A stretch of 64,000 nucleotides of DNA from Apostichopus japonicus (taxonomy: Eukaryota; Echinodermata; Holothuroidea; Aspidochirotida; Stichopodidae), in NCBI RefSeq assembly GCF_037975245.1, contig NC_092574.1, forward strand, positions 21,415,713-21,479,712, read 5' to 3'. The first letter of the stretch is position 1; every line of letters begins with the position of its first letter. Under the pieces are notes generated by a model. The model was not told where the DNA came from. It was given only the letters and a program-made list of their open reading frames with translations, and did not search any database. Positions 1-13,800 of the stretch are shown piece by piece. The position numbers and the translations under genes were made by a program.

Positions 1-1369
1 GTGTTTTTTCCCCTCCTATTTCACATCGGATAAAATTGAGGTTTAAAACTTATAACAGGAACTTTGGTACCCACCAGTAACTAAAGGTTTTGATTTCCAA
101 GTTTTAGAATGATTTCATTTCAAAGAAAATTGCTTTTTTATTTATTGAACCAACTGTATCATGTCATATTTGTATACGGGAAGGAAAAAAGCCCCATCAA
201 GTTTTTTGGGTCATCTTCGTCTGTCCATGTTAAAGGATTTGATTTATTCATGATACCGATCTCTTCAAAGAGCTTCTTTTTTGTTACATGCACTGGCCTC
301 ACGATTTATCTTACTCAAATCAAAAATGTAAAGTTATCTTCTCGCTTCATGTAATAAATTGTTTTTTCCGGGTTTCCTCGTGATGCATTTGGCGGTACTG
401 CGATCTTATCGGAGATATTGTCAACTCTCGAAAATTCCAGCACCCGGTAAAAAAAATTGCAGCAGAAAAAAAGAAAGAATGAATAAAAAAAAAACATGGA
501 GGATATTCTTGTAAAGGTTAGCAACTTGTCTAAGTATGGTGATTTTATTCAAAGCGATTCGCTGTAACGATAGCCGTGGTGTCGAACTCTTCTCCCAAGG
601 CTCTATTCCTTCTCCCAAACAGCATGGGACTTTCCCTCTTGTAATCAATAGTATTAGACTTGAAGGAAGTTCTATGTAGTTTTCATTTATTTTTAGATAT
701 GTTTGAACCTTGTTCATAGTATTTTCAAATTGTTTTTGAGCCCTTTTAGATATTACTGAAAATTTTTGAATAAAACGTGTAAATTAAAAAAAAGTTCCTT
801 TTCTTGTGTTATTTGTAATTTTTTACATATTTTTTTATGATCATGTCTTATCATTTTGTTGTGTAATTGTGTTATTTTGAGTAATACTCTCTGGTTGGAC
901 TCAATCATACCAATATTTCCAAGTAGAAATATTTTAATGATGTGTCAGCCAGTCCTGTTCTTTCCCATAATTTGTCAAATACAGGATTGGTTTTCATGTT
1001 ACTAATGTGGGAACCGATACACATTTTTCTATAGTGTTACAGTAAAGGTCCATGGGGAAATATTGTATCAATTTTTTTTATTTTATTTAATAAAACAATT
1101 CCTGGAATCTACAAGAAAGGTAAAAGCATTTATTGACTTTGCTTGAAACTGGTACAAGTAGGCAAACCTGAACACACCATAGCTTAATTTGAAAGACTTC
1201 AGATGCGTCAGAGACAGATTTGGTGTCCATATAAATTGGATGCTCAAAGTGTGATCACGATGATCGATACACCTGACAGGGGGTTCAAAATGACTTTATA
1301 GGAATCCTCATTAAATCCTGTTGGAGTGTGCTCACCACATGCCTTTGATCTTTCTTCCATATGTATCTC

Positions 1370-1419
<50 letters not shown>

Positions 1420-4400
1420 AATTATCTGATGATTGCTCAACGCGTGAAACTCTTAGTAACAACTACTAGTGTTCCACTAGTCTCAACTACTTCTCACCTA
1501 TACTTCGCTCTGTCCACCGGAGAGCACCCTGCGCCAAGATAGATGCCAACCAACCAAACGTATATTTCTGATACTGTAGGAACCCTATTAACCCTCATCC
1601 ATTAATATCTCACACAGCTGAATGTCACAACACCTGGCCTGTCAAGATATAGAAATCCTGAATCTAGTAAATCAAAACCCCAAACACTCACAAAAAGAGA
1701 GAGGGCATGTCTGGGGCAATCGGGGAACCTTATTTACGGGGAACCGTACAGATTATCTGGAGGGGTAGGGAAATGTCTGAATCGGTGTTATAATTACACG
1801 AGTCAGTGAATATAGTCGAGTCTAAGACTCTGCATGCATAAGACTCTAAACATGGCTCTCCAGACGGGCCGAAAATTTAACAGAGGGCGCTGCCATATTT
1901 GGTCCTATCCAGTTTCGTGAAACCATGAAAAAGATGCAGTCTATTATGACTGCTGATCATAACTGTACCAGGAATAATTTGATTACTGGCAGTTTACATA
2001 AATTTGTTCAGAATTATATATTGAAGATCGCTTTTGAATCATATTTTGGAAGTTTCCGAGTGGAAGCTATTTGTTTTTAGAACTTATGCTCCCTAAAGTA
2101 GGTTTGTTTGTCTTTCCCCCAAACTGCAAAAGTAGAACCAGTCGCCCAACTGGTCGGTATGTTGAATTCATCGGACATGTTCAGTGCGCGAGTGCTTTTC
2201 ATGTCTTTTCAAGTCGGGACAGATGTGCAATCTGTTAAAATGTTGGATAGCCCCCCCCCCCCCCCCATTTCTGATTGGTAGCTAAATTCAGTCACCAAAA
2301 TGGAGATATTGTTTGGAGTAATTACTGAAACAAAAAACAAGAGATGACTTTCAATTATTTTTTCTTTTTAATTATATTTACATGACCACTGTGAATTGAT
2401 ACTTCAACACAGCCAGCATTACTTATGATGAAACAGTTTTGAAGAAATGACCCAAAAAAAAATACAAATAGTATCTTGTTGAATTTGTTTTTGCAGTTAC
2501 ATAGCTAGATGAAAAAAATCTATAAAATTAAGAATAACTCTGGATTTATTTAGGCCACACACTAGATCTTCTCAGCCATCTCTCAGCCGTTTCATGATTT
2601 CTATCGCACAGGAAATGGAAAGCAAAATCTCACGAGAGACTGACGGCAAACTCAGAGATTACTTCAGAGTTAAAAGTGAGACAACTCCCAAATCATATCT
2701 ACGAAAGATTTCAAGAGTATCAAAGCTGAACTGGGAAACAAACCCGACGACCAGCGCACTAAAATTATTGCAGTATTCAGAAATGAAGTTACAGTGCCAA
2801 TGTGCCATCCAAATTTGGTTTTCTCCCCATGCACCCTTTACAAGGAAGACAGGAATATGAGCACCTCTGAAAATGACCTTATGAGGAACAAATATTTCTT
2901 TCATTTGCACTTTGAGGAACAAATATATTCTTTATTCAGTAGTTATCAAACTTCTCTCATATTTGCTTTGACAACAGCAGATGTGTGAGTCGATTCATAA
3001 TTTTTATCGTGTGACTTGAAAACGGCAACGTATCGTTTAAGTCTGATATAAAACACATTTTGTTTCTAAATTGAAGAATACATTTATCTTAATTTACAAG
3101 CTCAAAGAAAACACATATATATGAAAACACAAATCCAAACATATTCTTATGAAGAGCTCACTTGTATACATCAGTGCTAAATGTTGCTTCCATCAATAAC
3201 TGAGTGGTCAGCAGGAATCGTGGTTCTTTGGGTTTTTGGTATTTTAGAATAAGTGCAAATGATCTAACTTCCTCAGCTTTTCTATGTGATAATACCTACA
3301 TAATAAGGGCTATGTGAGAGATATACATGTAATATATGCAGGTGCAGATAGAGGGAGAGGAGAGGGGGGGTGGGCGAGGGAGGAAGGCTCCCTCTTTACA
3401 CATAGCAACAGAACGGAACAAATCTACGAGACAACATTTGTCGGTGAAACATCGTAATGCCCAGTCATTTTCAATTCTTTTGAATTAAAAACCCCCCCAA
3501 AACATGACTGTTTTCCATCAAACAGATTTCATATATATTAGGGATTAGCATAACAAAAGAAATACGCTGGTTTTGTTGTTAATCACTTCACACACAACAA
3601 AAATGTACAACTCTTGGGAAAAAGAAAAATGAATTTAGCAAAAAAGAGATATTGCCACCATAATATTTTCACGTTGTAGTTTTTTATCTTAATAAATTTC
3701 AGAATTTCATACACCTTAAGTTTTCAAAAATCCCAGTTATTTAATATAATGAGCAGCAGAAAAGAAAATGAAGAAAACAGAATTTTAAGAAACATGTGAA
3801 AAAGTACATTTCAGATTGGCCCAAAATTTTTGAAGAAAAAAAAAAGGCAGCCTCAGAAATGGATGAGAATTTATTTGAAAAACAAGAAACAGTTGTCATG
3901 GACTCTTTATAGTCCATCTCCATTTTTATTGTCCATTTGAATATTCAGTTTGTTTTTCAAACTTCCTGTTTTCTTATTTTGTTCACAAATAAATAACTTT
4001 CTTTCCAAGTCTTCTTGCGATCAGGTTTTTTTTTTATACATTTATTAACAGGTTAGGTCAACAGGTAGAATTTTGTTTGGAAGTCACCAAAATTTGCTTT
4101 AAAATCAATTTCACATCGTTTCCAAAATTGGCCAAAGTGAGCGTCCACTCTTGAGACTTTTAGCAGAGTGGTTTACCCGAGAAATCCACCAAATACAAAG
4201 ATTCAACCGTCACGAAGCATCGAGAAAATAACCTGGTTGTATCTCACGGTCAAACATTCTCAGCCTTGGGTGTAAACTGCAATTAAGGTCATTTGATAAA
4301 AATATGGTATTTTACCAAATGGAAAAATATGTATTTGTAAATGGTCTCCAGTTCTATCATATTCATATTTCATTATTATTGAGAATTAACTTAATTATTT

Positions 4401-7400
4401 TCTTAAAAATAAAGCTCACTAATAGCAAAAGAAAGAAAAAAATAACTCAAAATAAAAATCACAAGTAAAAACGAAGTCATGAGTACAACTAACTAACTGA
4501 CTTGCAATAAGTTTTTTTTTTCCTTTTATCACTATCATTATTATTACTCATGCTTCTTGCAAATGAAACATATTATTAGGACTGTCCTCTGAAATCACTC
4601 CCTGACAACATTCTTGTTTGTGTTCTCAAAGGCACATGACATAGATATTTCTCATTTTGTCAACTATCTAACCACACAAAATTTTACTGTAAACAATAAA
4701 AGCAAGCTACTTTAAGATTTAGGTTGTACACACAACACTAATCTACTTATTCATTAACAATAGTAATATTTACATATCTAAGCCCCCCGTCCCCCCACCC
4801 CCCCCCAAAGAAAAAAAAATTCAACTCGCATTCTTTGCCTTCGAAAGCTGCACTTGAAAGTGGACCCTGTTCGATTTTTTGTAATATAAATTTGATAGAC
4901 AATTTACAGAGAATACTTAACAACGATATTCAAGCTTCCTAGTTCATTTCACCCCGTCTGCGTGACAGTGTGATATAATACATATGACGCACAGTTTCAA
5001 ATATGAAAAATAGAAAGAAGGAACAAGTTACATTTTACAGCACAGTACTTCATTCAGACCTTGTAAAGAAAAAGTGTAATGTACAGTTAGATTGTTGATG
5101 TGTGTCGGCTATGTGAGAGAATACACTGTTATATCCTTAATATACATTAGCTTACCTATACAGTAATGGTACAGTCCATGTGACATGTAATAGTATGCAG
5201 ATGTATGCACATGAATGCCAGACAAAAACAATGAAAAGATAGCCTAATTAAGTATGCACATCAATTGAAAACCTCTCTCCACAATCTATTCTATCCTGGA
5301 CAATCGACGCCATATGAGTAGTCTCTTCAGGACAACATACACAACCAACAGACCTATGGCTGCTACATTTCAAAATCTAAACTCTTTATGATGACTTTTA
5401 ATTCAACATGCTCTAATCTGCCCACTTATGAAACCAGAAGACCAAAAATGGCAATACCAAAACTTTGAGCCCATTTGAAAAGAAAGATTCCTAGTAACAA
5501 ATTTCCATCATTCACATTTCATCTTCAAATGCTACCCTCAAAATTTTGTCTTCAAATTTATTGCCCAACCAAGAATCTGATCTTTTAAACTGAAGTGAAC
5601 AATTAACTTACCCTTCCCATTACATATCAAAACAAGAACCCAATGGGCACTATGGTTCTATGGTACTGCAAATTCAAAACTTGGGCCCCTCCTCAAAACA
5701 TTGGGCTAGATAAATGTTTGCGCCTAAATCTACTTAATATAATATAAAAATATTCTTGCCCCCAAAAATGTGGACCCAAATTGTCCAAAAATATTGGCTC
5801 CCACTAATTTGGGTCCAAAGAACATGTCCCAAAATTTGAGTGGAAATAATATTTGGAACCACCAGGCTACAAATATGGGCCCAGAATATTTGGGGGCCAT
5901 ATACATGTATAAGCCAGCTATTAACCAAAAACTGTATAATACCAAGTTTGGATACAATCCAACATAAGGTTGCAGAGTTATTGCAATGTCAAGGAAATGT
6001 TGGCCCAAATGGTCCCAAACATATTAGGCCCCACTTCTCTGATTTGTGTTATTTTGATGAATTCTTGCATCTCATCGATACGTCAATCGACATGTACCTT
6101 CTACGCTTCCGTGCAATATTAAAGGCACCACCCAGCCATGTGCATTGCATTATTAGAATAATTGAGAATGTGGAATACATTTCATAATAAAGGAATAAAA
6201 TCGCATTCAACTGTGACAAGATTTCTTAACAAGTTGATGAGAACAGGTTTTCTTCATCCTAGATAAAATTTCTTCATCCTAGATAAAAGTTTTTTTTTCT
6301 ACAAGCCACTTTGTAATGTCATTTATACAATATAGAGGTCATTTTTTCCCCTGTTTTATTCTATTCAACACAAGATATGACTTAGTTGCCAATGCAAATG
6401 TAACAAACTCATAATGTTGCCAGATGCAAAATATTAACAAACACCGTAGATGCACCTTTAAAGAAAAGCGATTGAAGTGAATATTGAGAATAACTAAGGG
6501 AAATTAATATTTCAAACAATCGGATGCAACAGCCTCTTGGATGGAGCACAGTTATGCATGAAGATAAAACCCTGTCTGTTTGAAAACATGACCCTACAAT
6601 ATGGAAGTGTAACATTTAGTTTATGTATATATACAAGTACCAAGCAAAGTACTTATAACACAGAAAACAAAAACAGCTTGACATTTCGTCAGGTGGTTTA
6701 AACGACTAGCCCATATGTCAAAATATTGCGAAGAGAGGATGTTTGCTAAACTGATTGAAGTTTTATACATTATTTGCTTAAAATTGTGAAGGAATTAATC
6801 CTGTATCATATCCATTGTACTACATTTATTGAAACAAAACTGGTTGATATGTTAAGGCAAAGAAAAGGTGGGTGGAGGTGGGTTCATCCTTTCTTCAAGA
6901 CTACAAAATTAAGGATTGTTTACTGGTTAAATGCCACTGGATTTTGCAATTTGCCAGAAGAAAAAAAATTCCATTTTTCTGCCAGTGCCAAATTAATGTT
7001 GCTTTCGCTTTAGTTCACGGTAAATGTATGTGGGAAGTTGATTTTAGCAGGAGATTTGATTTATTCACTGGCTTAATTTGGGAAATCCTTTATTTGTTAC
7101 ATTGTACCATTATTATCACAGGAGTTGGTGTTACAAATCCAAACAAGCTAGGCTCAGTATATTTGTGTGATCTAGTATGATAGGCTACAAGATGTACAGT
7201 GAATGAGTGTGTCTTGATTACTACGTAACTATGGCCTATTATACATTACAACTCAAGGGTAACTTCTTTGAGCACACACAATGTACCTAGCACTCTCCAG
7301 GAAGAACATCGTTCTTCTGGCCTGAGTGTCAATTCAACACTCTTGGATAAAGTGCTTAGCAAGCAAATATCCACATATTGTATTGCCTACAAGTTTGCTT

Positions 7401-7845
7401 TTTGATGTGAAATCTTGCAAGCAATCGTATATCTCAAATTCCTGGTGTTTTCACCTTCTTTGTTTATACTTTCATTTTCAGTAAGATAATCAGTTTAAGG
7501 ATTCCTAATCATTCTGGAAATTGCTCTGCTTTTCAAAGGCAATATCACCTCTGCATATTATCTTCAACTACTTGATGACTTATGACAGCAATCATTCATG
7601 ATAACAAATCCTGAGATTTCCATAGCAACCATTGTCAGTTACATACAGCCAGATACATATGCATTTGAACTGCTCATTGCACTGCATTACAAAGACTTGA
7701 AACAAAATGTCATGCCAAACACATTTTAAGAGCAAGAAAAACAGGCAAGAGGTCAAATTCTGGAAGGGTGAATTTTGAAGGTTATATACAAAGCTCTTTC
7801 CAGTATGCTCTCTCCTCGTATAACGCAAAGTTGTCTGTCCGAAAA
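1..7845. other. Gene-free stretch 3' of the SLC7A9-like gene
   Basis: I see no exon with a recognisable protein match or a convincing splice-bounded reading frame here; open frames stay below about 115 codons and look random. It holds a (TA)n array near 1370-1417, a C tract near 2251-2267, an A+T-rich low-complexity zone and a degenerate CCCAAA/TTTGGG-rich stretch near 5640-5900. The end nearest 7845 should contain the 3' UTR of the minus-strand transporter: minus-strand AATAAA hexamers lie at 7060-7065 and 7089-7094, though I cannot tell which is used. Confidence 0.55.
1370..1417. repeat. (TA)n microsatellite
   Basis: About 48 bp of uninterrupted TA dinucleotides. The Tyr-Ile open frames predicted across it are artefacts. 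Confidence 0.9.
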
Positions 7846-10800
7846 TTAGTCTTTATCTTCAATTCTTTCCACTGACGCTGAATAACCAGATGGTGCCACA
7901 AACATGAGCTTTTGTAAAAACGTTTGAGTTGGACCTGCAGAATGGAAAAAAGTGAAAAGGTAAGGAACCCTGAATATTTTCGCTAGCCAGAACTGGGCAA
8001 AGGATGCCATGGGTAGGGCATATAACATGAGTAGATGAAATCCGAACAATTAACGACTAAAAATACATTAACTCTTTTAAAACATTTTCTAAGTAGTAAG
8101 TAATCTTAATCTTAAACACTCTACATTTTTTCTACGAGTAGAAAGCAAAAGAAAAACATTGATCGGACTTACGCATGATGTAAGGAATCCTCAGACCGAA
8201 ATGAACGAACGGGAAGTAGAAGAGAAGACCGCTCAAGATGAAGAGAAGTGCATAGAAGATCTCGAGGGTCGGTTCATTGATGATAGGAGCGAGGACAAGG
8301 TATATGGAGGCAACCAGACCGATAATGGGAATAAAAATTGGAATCTGTCAAATGTAAAGAGGAAAGGTTGTTTTTAATTCGGTTGATGAATATTAAGACC
8401 GTTTCTTTGGTCATACCTTCGTAATACGCTCATCCGCTAAACAAGAGCTATGTCTGTTAGCATGTTTTTGGTACTGTATTCTGGCCGGCCCGACGTTGCT
8501 GGCCATTACTATTTACTCCTGGACTACAGGTGCAAAGTTTTGATCAAATGTAAGTTAAGGTACAGAAATGGATTATTATTATTATTATTATTATTTATTG
8601 CTTCTTGACAAATTTTTTCATGGTTGAGCTAGTCTTTCAGAGTGTGAAAAATGGACACTACAGGGCTAGAAAAGTCTTGCTAACCATACCAACCTCGTTC
8701 GTGGGTAACAGGGTCACAGCAGGAATTTCCCCCGCACAGGAGACCAAATATATATATATATATATATATTAAGAATAAAGCTGAGAGGTTTTACATGAAT
8801 AAAAACTGAAATCATTAGTAGAATATACCAACTGCCCTATTCATTGTTAAGAACCCTTATGTAACAAAGGGTGCTTCTTCATCAGTTAAAGTAGGAAATC
8901 ACCTGAGCAAATGTGTTGGCTGGAATTCAGTAAGGTTTCCCTCCTCTGTGATACTGATTCTCCCTTTGTTAATTGTAACATAAAATTTACAATTTAAGAC
9001 TCTATTATGCCATTCAGTAAGTTCCTATTTTAATACACTATCCTTGATTTTTATACAACACATGTCTACACTGTTACCGGGACCAACCAACCAGTATGGT
9101 AGGTAATATAGTTTTATGCATCTGCTACTTGTGAGCAAGTTTGTAGACAAATTTAACAACAGGCTAGAAAATGTGCTAGAATAAAACCAATTAACTGTTA
9201 TTTGCATTGTGCGGGTATAAAGATATGGAGAAAAGATTATGCCGTTTTTGTTAGCATGGTAGGTTAACTTGTTAACAAACAAAGAAGAACAGTAACAAAA
9301 AAGAGATAAAAAGAGGGTCTTTTCGTATTTTAGTATATGCGGGTGCTGTTTATTTAGGAAGGAATCATGATAAGCGCAAAACCGGTTTTGAAAATTGCAG
9401 GCATGCAAAAGCTCATATTCAACGATTTGGAAAAAAGATAAACTTCTGGCAGCTTTAAGTAGAGCACATTGTTGTCTCCATATAAGTTTGCTAAAGAACT
9501 TGCACACTTTCAGCAAGTACAAAAAATCATCTTTCGAACAAATGATATTTTCACTTATGACTAAAACCAGTTTTTCACCAGCCCTTTTTATACCACATCA
9601 TATTTTTGGCTATTTTTCAAAAGACAATCAGGGACATATTTCTGGATCAAGAATTTTACCTTGATTGGGCGTTTAGCATTCGGTTGTTGCACCCGCAGTA
9701 AAATGAGAGCAAGTATGGTAAGGCCGTAGAAGAGCCAGGCGGCAAAGCTGAAGTAATTGACGAGGGCGCTGAAGTCAGATGGAAGCAACATCAAGATCGC
9801 TATTCCTCCCTGAAAAACAAAAACAAATCACAATAAACAACAAACATTGGAATAGTTACAGCTTCAAAACTAGACTGTTAAATTTCTCAGCTAATAGGAC
9901 AAATTCACACTGTATCATTCATTATAAAAATGTAAATTTTCAGCACAATTCAATGACAGTGAAGATAAACATTTGGTAATTTGAACAATTAAAGTCATAT
10001 TTTTTATGTATCTGGCAATAGCAGGGAATGAAGTTCTTTGTTTACCTTCAAAATGTGCACAACATTTTACAAAAGTGGAAGGAAATCAATTGTACATAAA
10101 ATTTCTTCGATATCTATTAGTATAATTTGACCACTTATTAATGTAGACATTAAAAACATTGCAAAGCAAACACTGTAAATAAAGAACATATCAATTTTTA
10201 TACTACAAAAAAATATATATAATAAATTTAACAAAAACATTTAACAAAAATTAATCGATCAACCAACCAATAAAGAAACAAACAAGTACAGTGGAGAGAA
10301 TATTCGATATGAGCAAAGGTTTTAGTAATATGTTAAATCCCGTGGCCCAAAATAATCTCTCAGGTTTATTCATGATGGTACCCGTTGAGATGTAATTTAA
10401 CAATGGTTTACTCACCGTAAGAACAATTGATGGAAGGGGTGTATAGTATCTGACATGTACCATTGCGAGTATATCCATCATGTGACCCTCACGAGCTGTA
10501 ACAAATGGCAACCTGATGGATACGAAAAAAGCAAAGAACAATATTGGACTAGATCAAAGAGAATTATTTCATTTACTTTGGTCTTGACAAAATTAAAATT
10601 TGAAAGTTTGATCAAGAATATCAAGACACAGCGAGGTGGAAATGAAAATTAATATTCTGTTTTCCAAGCTAAGTGACGAGGAACTCTCGCTTCCGTGCTC
10701 CAATACCTTAGCTGAATCATTTTCCTAGAAACAAGCATTTGTCAGCAGTTATACTTTCAAAAAAGCAAACAAACATTCATACAAATCATTTGAAGTATTA

Positions 10801-13800
10801 CACAACATCATCAAAGGTCGGAGGGCAATCCATCTGAAAAATGGATCATGTGAAATGGAAACCAGGGCTTGAATAAAGGATCAAGGAGGGCAGTGCAAGA
10901 CAAGACAGCGTTGGTTAATACCAGCCATGTTGGTAAGATTATCAAATACAAACCTGCCAGCAGTAAAGAGACAGCCATTCACAGCGCCCACAGTCGAACA
11001 ACAGACTAGAAATGGCATAATCCACGCCATGGGACCCAGAGTTCTCTCAGCAAAAGTCTGTAGAGGTGACAAGAGTCATACATGAACAAATCTTTGAATG
11101 TGATAGACTGGAGGTTACTTGTTAGTATTATCAAGTTGTTCAAGCTCACTTCATGCTATATGTGGGTGTTACATTGGTCTGCATTCTTAATCAAGGAGAA
11201 TTAAGAACAAAATAGCAACACTAAAGCTAGAGCTCTGTAAAAGTACGGCCAAAATCTTTGGCCGTACTATAAATGTGGAGAACTATATCTAATATTTTAT
11301 CGATGCTTTTATCTTACCATAATTATACATAACATAATTATATCTGTATGTATATATATATATAGCCAATCAACGAAACATATATATATATATCTATACA
11401 TATCTATATATATGTGTATATATACATAGATATATATATTTACATATATATATTTTATTAAGAAAATCCACCTACATTTAATGGTTAATGCAATCTTATG
11501 CAGTTGGAAAAGAATTGTCTATAAGATTTGAAATTGCATTGATGATTCATGTGTGGGACCCAGTACACTCTTAAACTTGTATTACATAATCACATGCTCA
11601 GAAATTCACAATCAATTATATGTGTCTATTGTTGTGAAAATCAAATATGAAACTGAAATTAAATTACATTAAATGAATTGGTTACAGGTTTAAAGGTTGT
11701 ACTTACGACTGCAACAGCAGATGACATCAGCATTTCTTCAGGTGAAAGCACTGTGAAGTATGCGATGTTGGTCAAAAGGTACACTACTGTGACCAAAGGT
11801 ATACCAATCAGAATGCCATATGGCAGATTTCTGAAAAGAGAATCCATGGAGATGTTTATAACATGGCTATAGCCTTGTACTCACTCAAACTTCACCACTT
11901 CAGGGCCTTACACAAGCAATGTCTGAACGAGCCCACTCTTTAGGCCGTAGCCTAGGCAACACATATTAAGACAATGTAGGGTTATTCATTCATGATTATC
12001 TTATGGATAGATAAGATTATCCTATGGATAAATAAGATTATCCTATGGATAGAGGTTTTGTTCTCCCCTTCAGGGATGTTGCAAGCTACAGAAAATTCCC
12101 ACCACCAACCACCTACCTTGCCCCTTCCACTCCCAAACCCCTCATTCAGACTACTGAACTATGCTTTATCATGTTAGTCTTTACTTGCGGGAGCTTGAAC
12201 TCATGTGAATGTTGTAGAGTAAACAATTTGAAATATCTCTTGGTCTTTTAAAATCTTGTCTGTAATACTTGACAACATTAAAATTAAACACATAAACTAA
12301 AAAGCATCTTCTATCTTTCTAGCTCATCGCTGACTTTTGTGACCATAAATCAAAGTAAACCTCTCCTTTATGAAAGATAATCCTATCCATACTCCCCACT
12401 TATCAGAAACAAGAATCGTAAACATTTTGACATACCTGTAAGGGTTTTTTATTTCTTCTGTAACAAAGTTCAATTGGTTCCTTAAAATTAAAGATTGGAA
12501 AGAAAACGAGAGAAACATTTATATGGTGTCACACTGTACATACATTAGACAAACAAATCATGTTTTTGAGTCAGGAAGTTACCTATCCCCCTCCCCTTCC
12601 CCGGTCCTCCAACCCCCTTGTATGCACTTGCACGGCAAATAAAAATCATTGTGACAAAACATGAAGCTGTTGTTTGTATACTTCATCACAATGTGAAGGT
12701 GGTACAATTCCAGATTCTTAAAGCAGAGAGATAACACCCTTGGAAAAGTCATTAGATACTTGAGTACATAAATTCGCACCAGGAACTCCAGGACTCATAA
12801 ATTTGGGTACAAAACAAATTAATGAATGACATTAAAACTTTGTTGAACAAAATCTCACCATCCATCATAGGCCCACAGAGACTGGTAGAAAGCAATACCG
12901 TAAGCAAACAGATTCGGTGCCGAACCTTCAAAAGACAGTTTCGGTTGGAGATATTTGGTATGGCCTGCAATTAAAACGCAAAAAGATGAACAAATAGAGA
13001 ACTAACTCTCCATTTGAGAAAGCCCACACAATGGATAAGACACAACTGCTTGCATTTTTTAATATTAAGAACATTTAAGGATCCGTTGTGTGGTTTATAC
13101 ACTCCAAAATGTATTGATTTTGTCATTAACTTGAGAATCCCCAAACCCTACCTGACTACCGATGTTATTGTACTTTCACATAAACTTAATCCAAGTGAGC
13201 TTTGACATTTTGACCTCTAGTATCTTCAGGGGACCACACAAGTCCTCTTACTTAACCAATGTAGGATATATACAGAAGCCCTAACTATCCTTCTTATTTT
13301 GCTCAAAATCATGTTTTCTTTGTACATGCAGTACAAGCTGTTGTCACGTAAACTCTTCTCAATTGTAAGTTATCCGGATCTGAACAGTGGAGTGTTAAAG
13401 TGAATGGCCTGAAGACTATTGATATTGAAGCTATACTGTCACAAGAAGGAATTAATCACAGATTAGTCTCGACATATAATATATCTACACCGACAATACC
13501 TTGAAATATCCGTATAAATCCGATGAAAATGATGATGGCTAGCGCCAGCAACTTGGCTAGCGTCAGGACATTCTGAACAATGGTAGCAGCTTTCACACTG
13601 ACACAATTGATGAAGGTCAGAATCACTGCAAATATAAAAAAAACAAAGTTAAAAAAACGTATGTGTTAAAACTATGAGTTATTCACGAAAAAAATAGAAC
13701 AAATCCATACACCGTATGGATTTTCTACATTTCACAGTCAGTTGTGTAGGAATGACCAACTTGTACACAGAGGCTGACTACAAGCACCTTATCCACTGTG

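Noticed and set aside
5730-6187. Overlapping frames on both strands suggesting a membrane protein
   Set aside because: Produced by the degenerate CCCAAA/TTTGGG words; no conserved motif and no splice-bounded partner.
8159-8377. Charged plus-strand ORF
   Set aside because: It is the antisense shadow of SLC7A9 exon 10.
9025-9522. 165-codon minus-strand open frame
   Set aside because: It lies wholly in the intron between exons 9 and 10 of the SLC7A9-like gene, on the same strand, shows no domain or repeat pattern and has no splice logic. Treated as chance.
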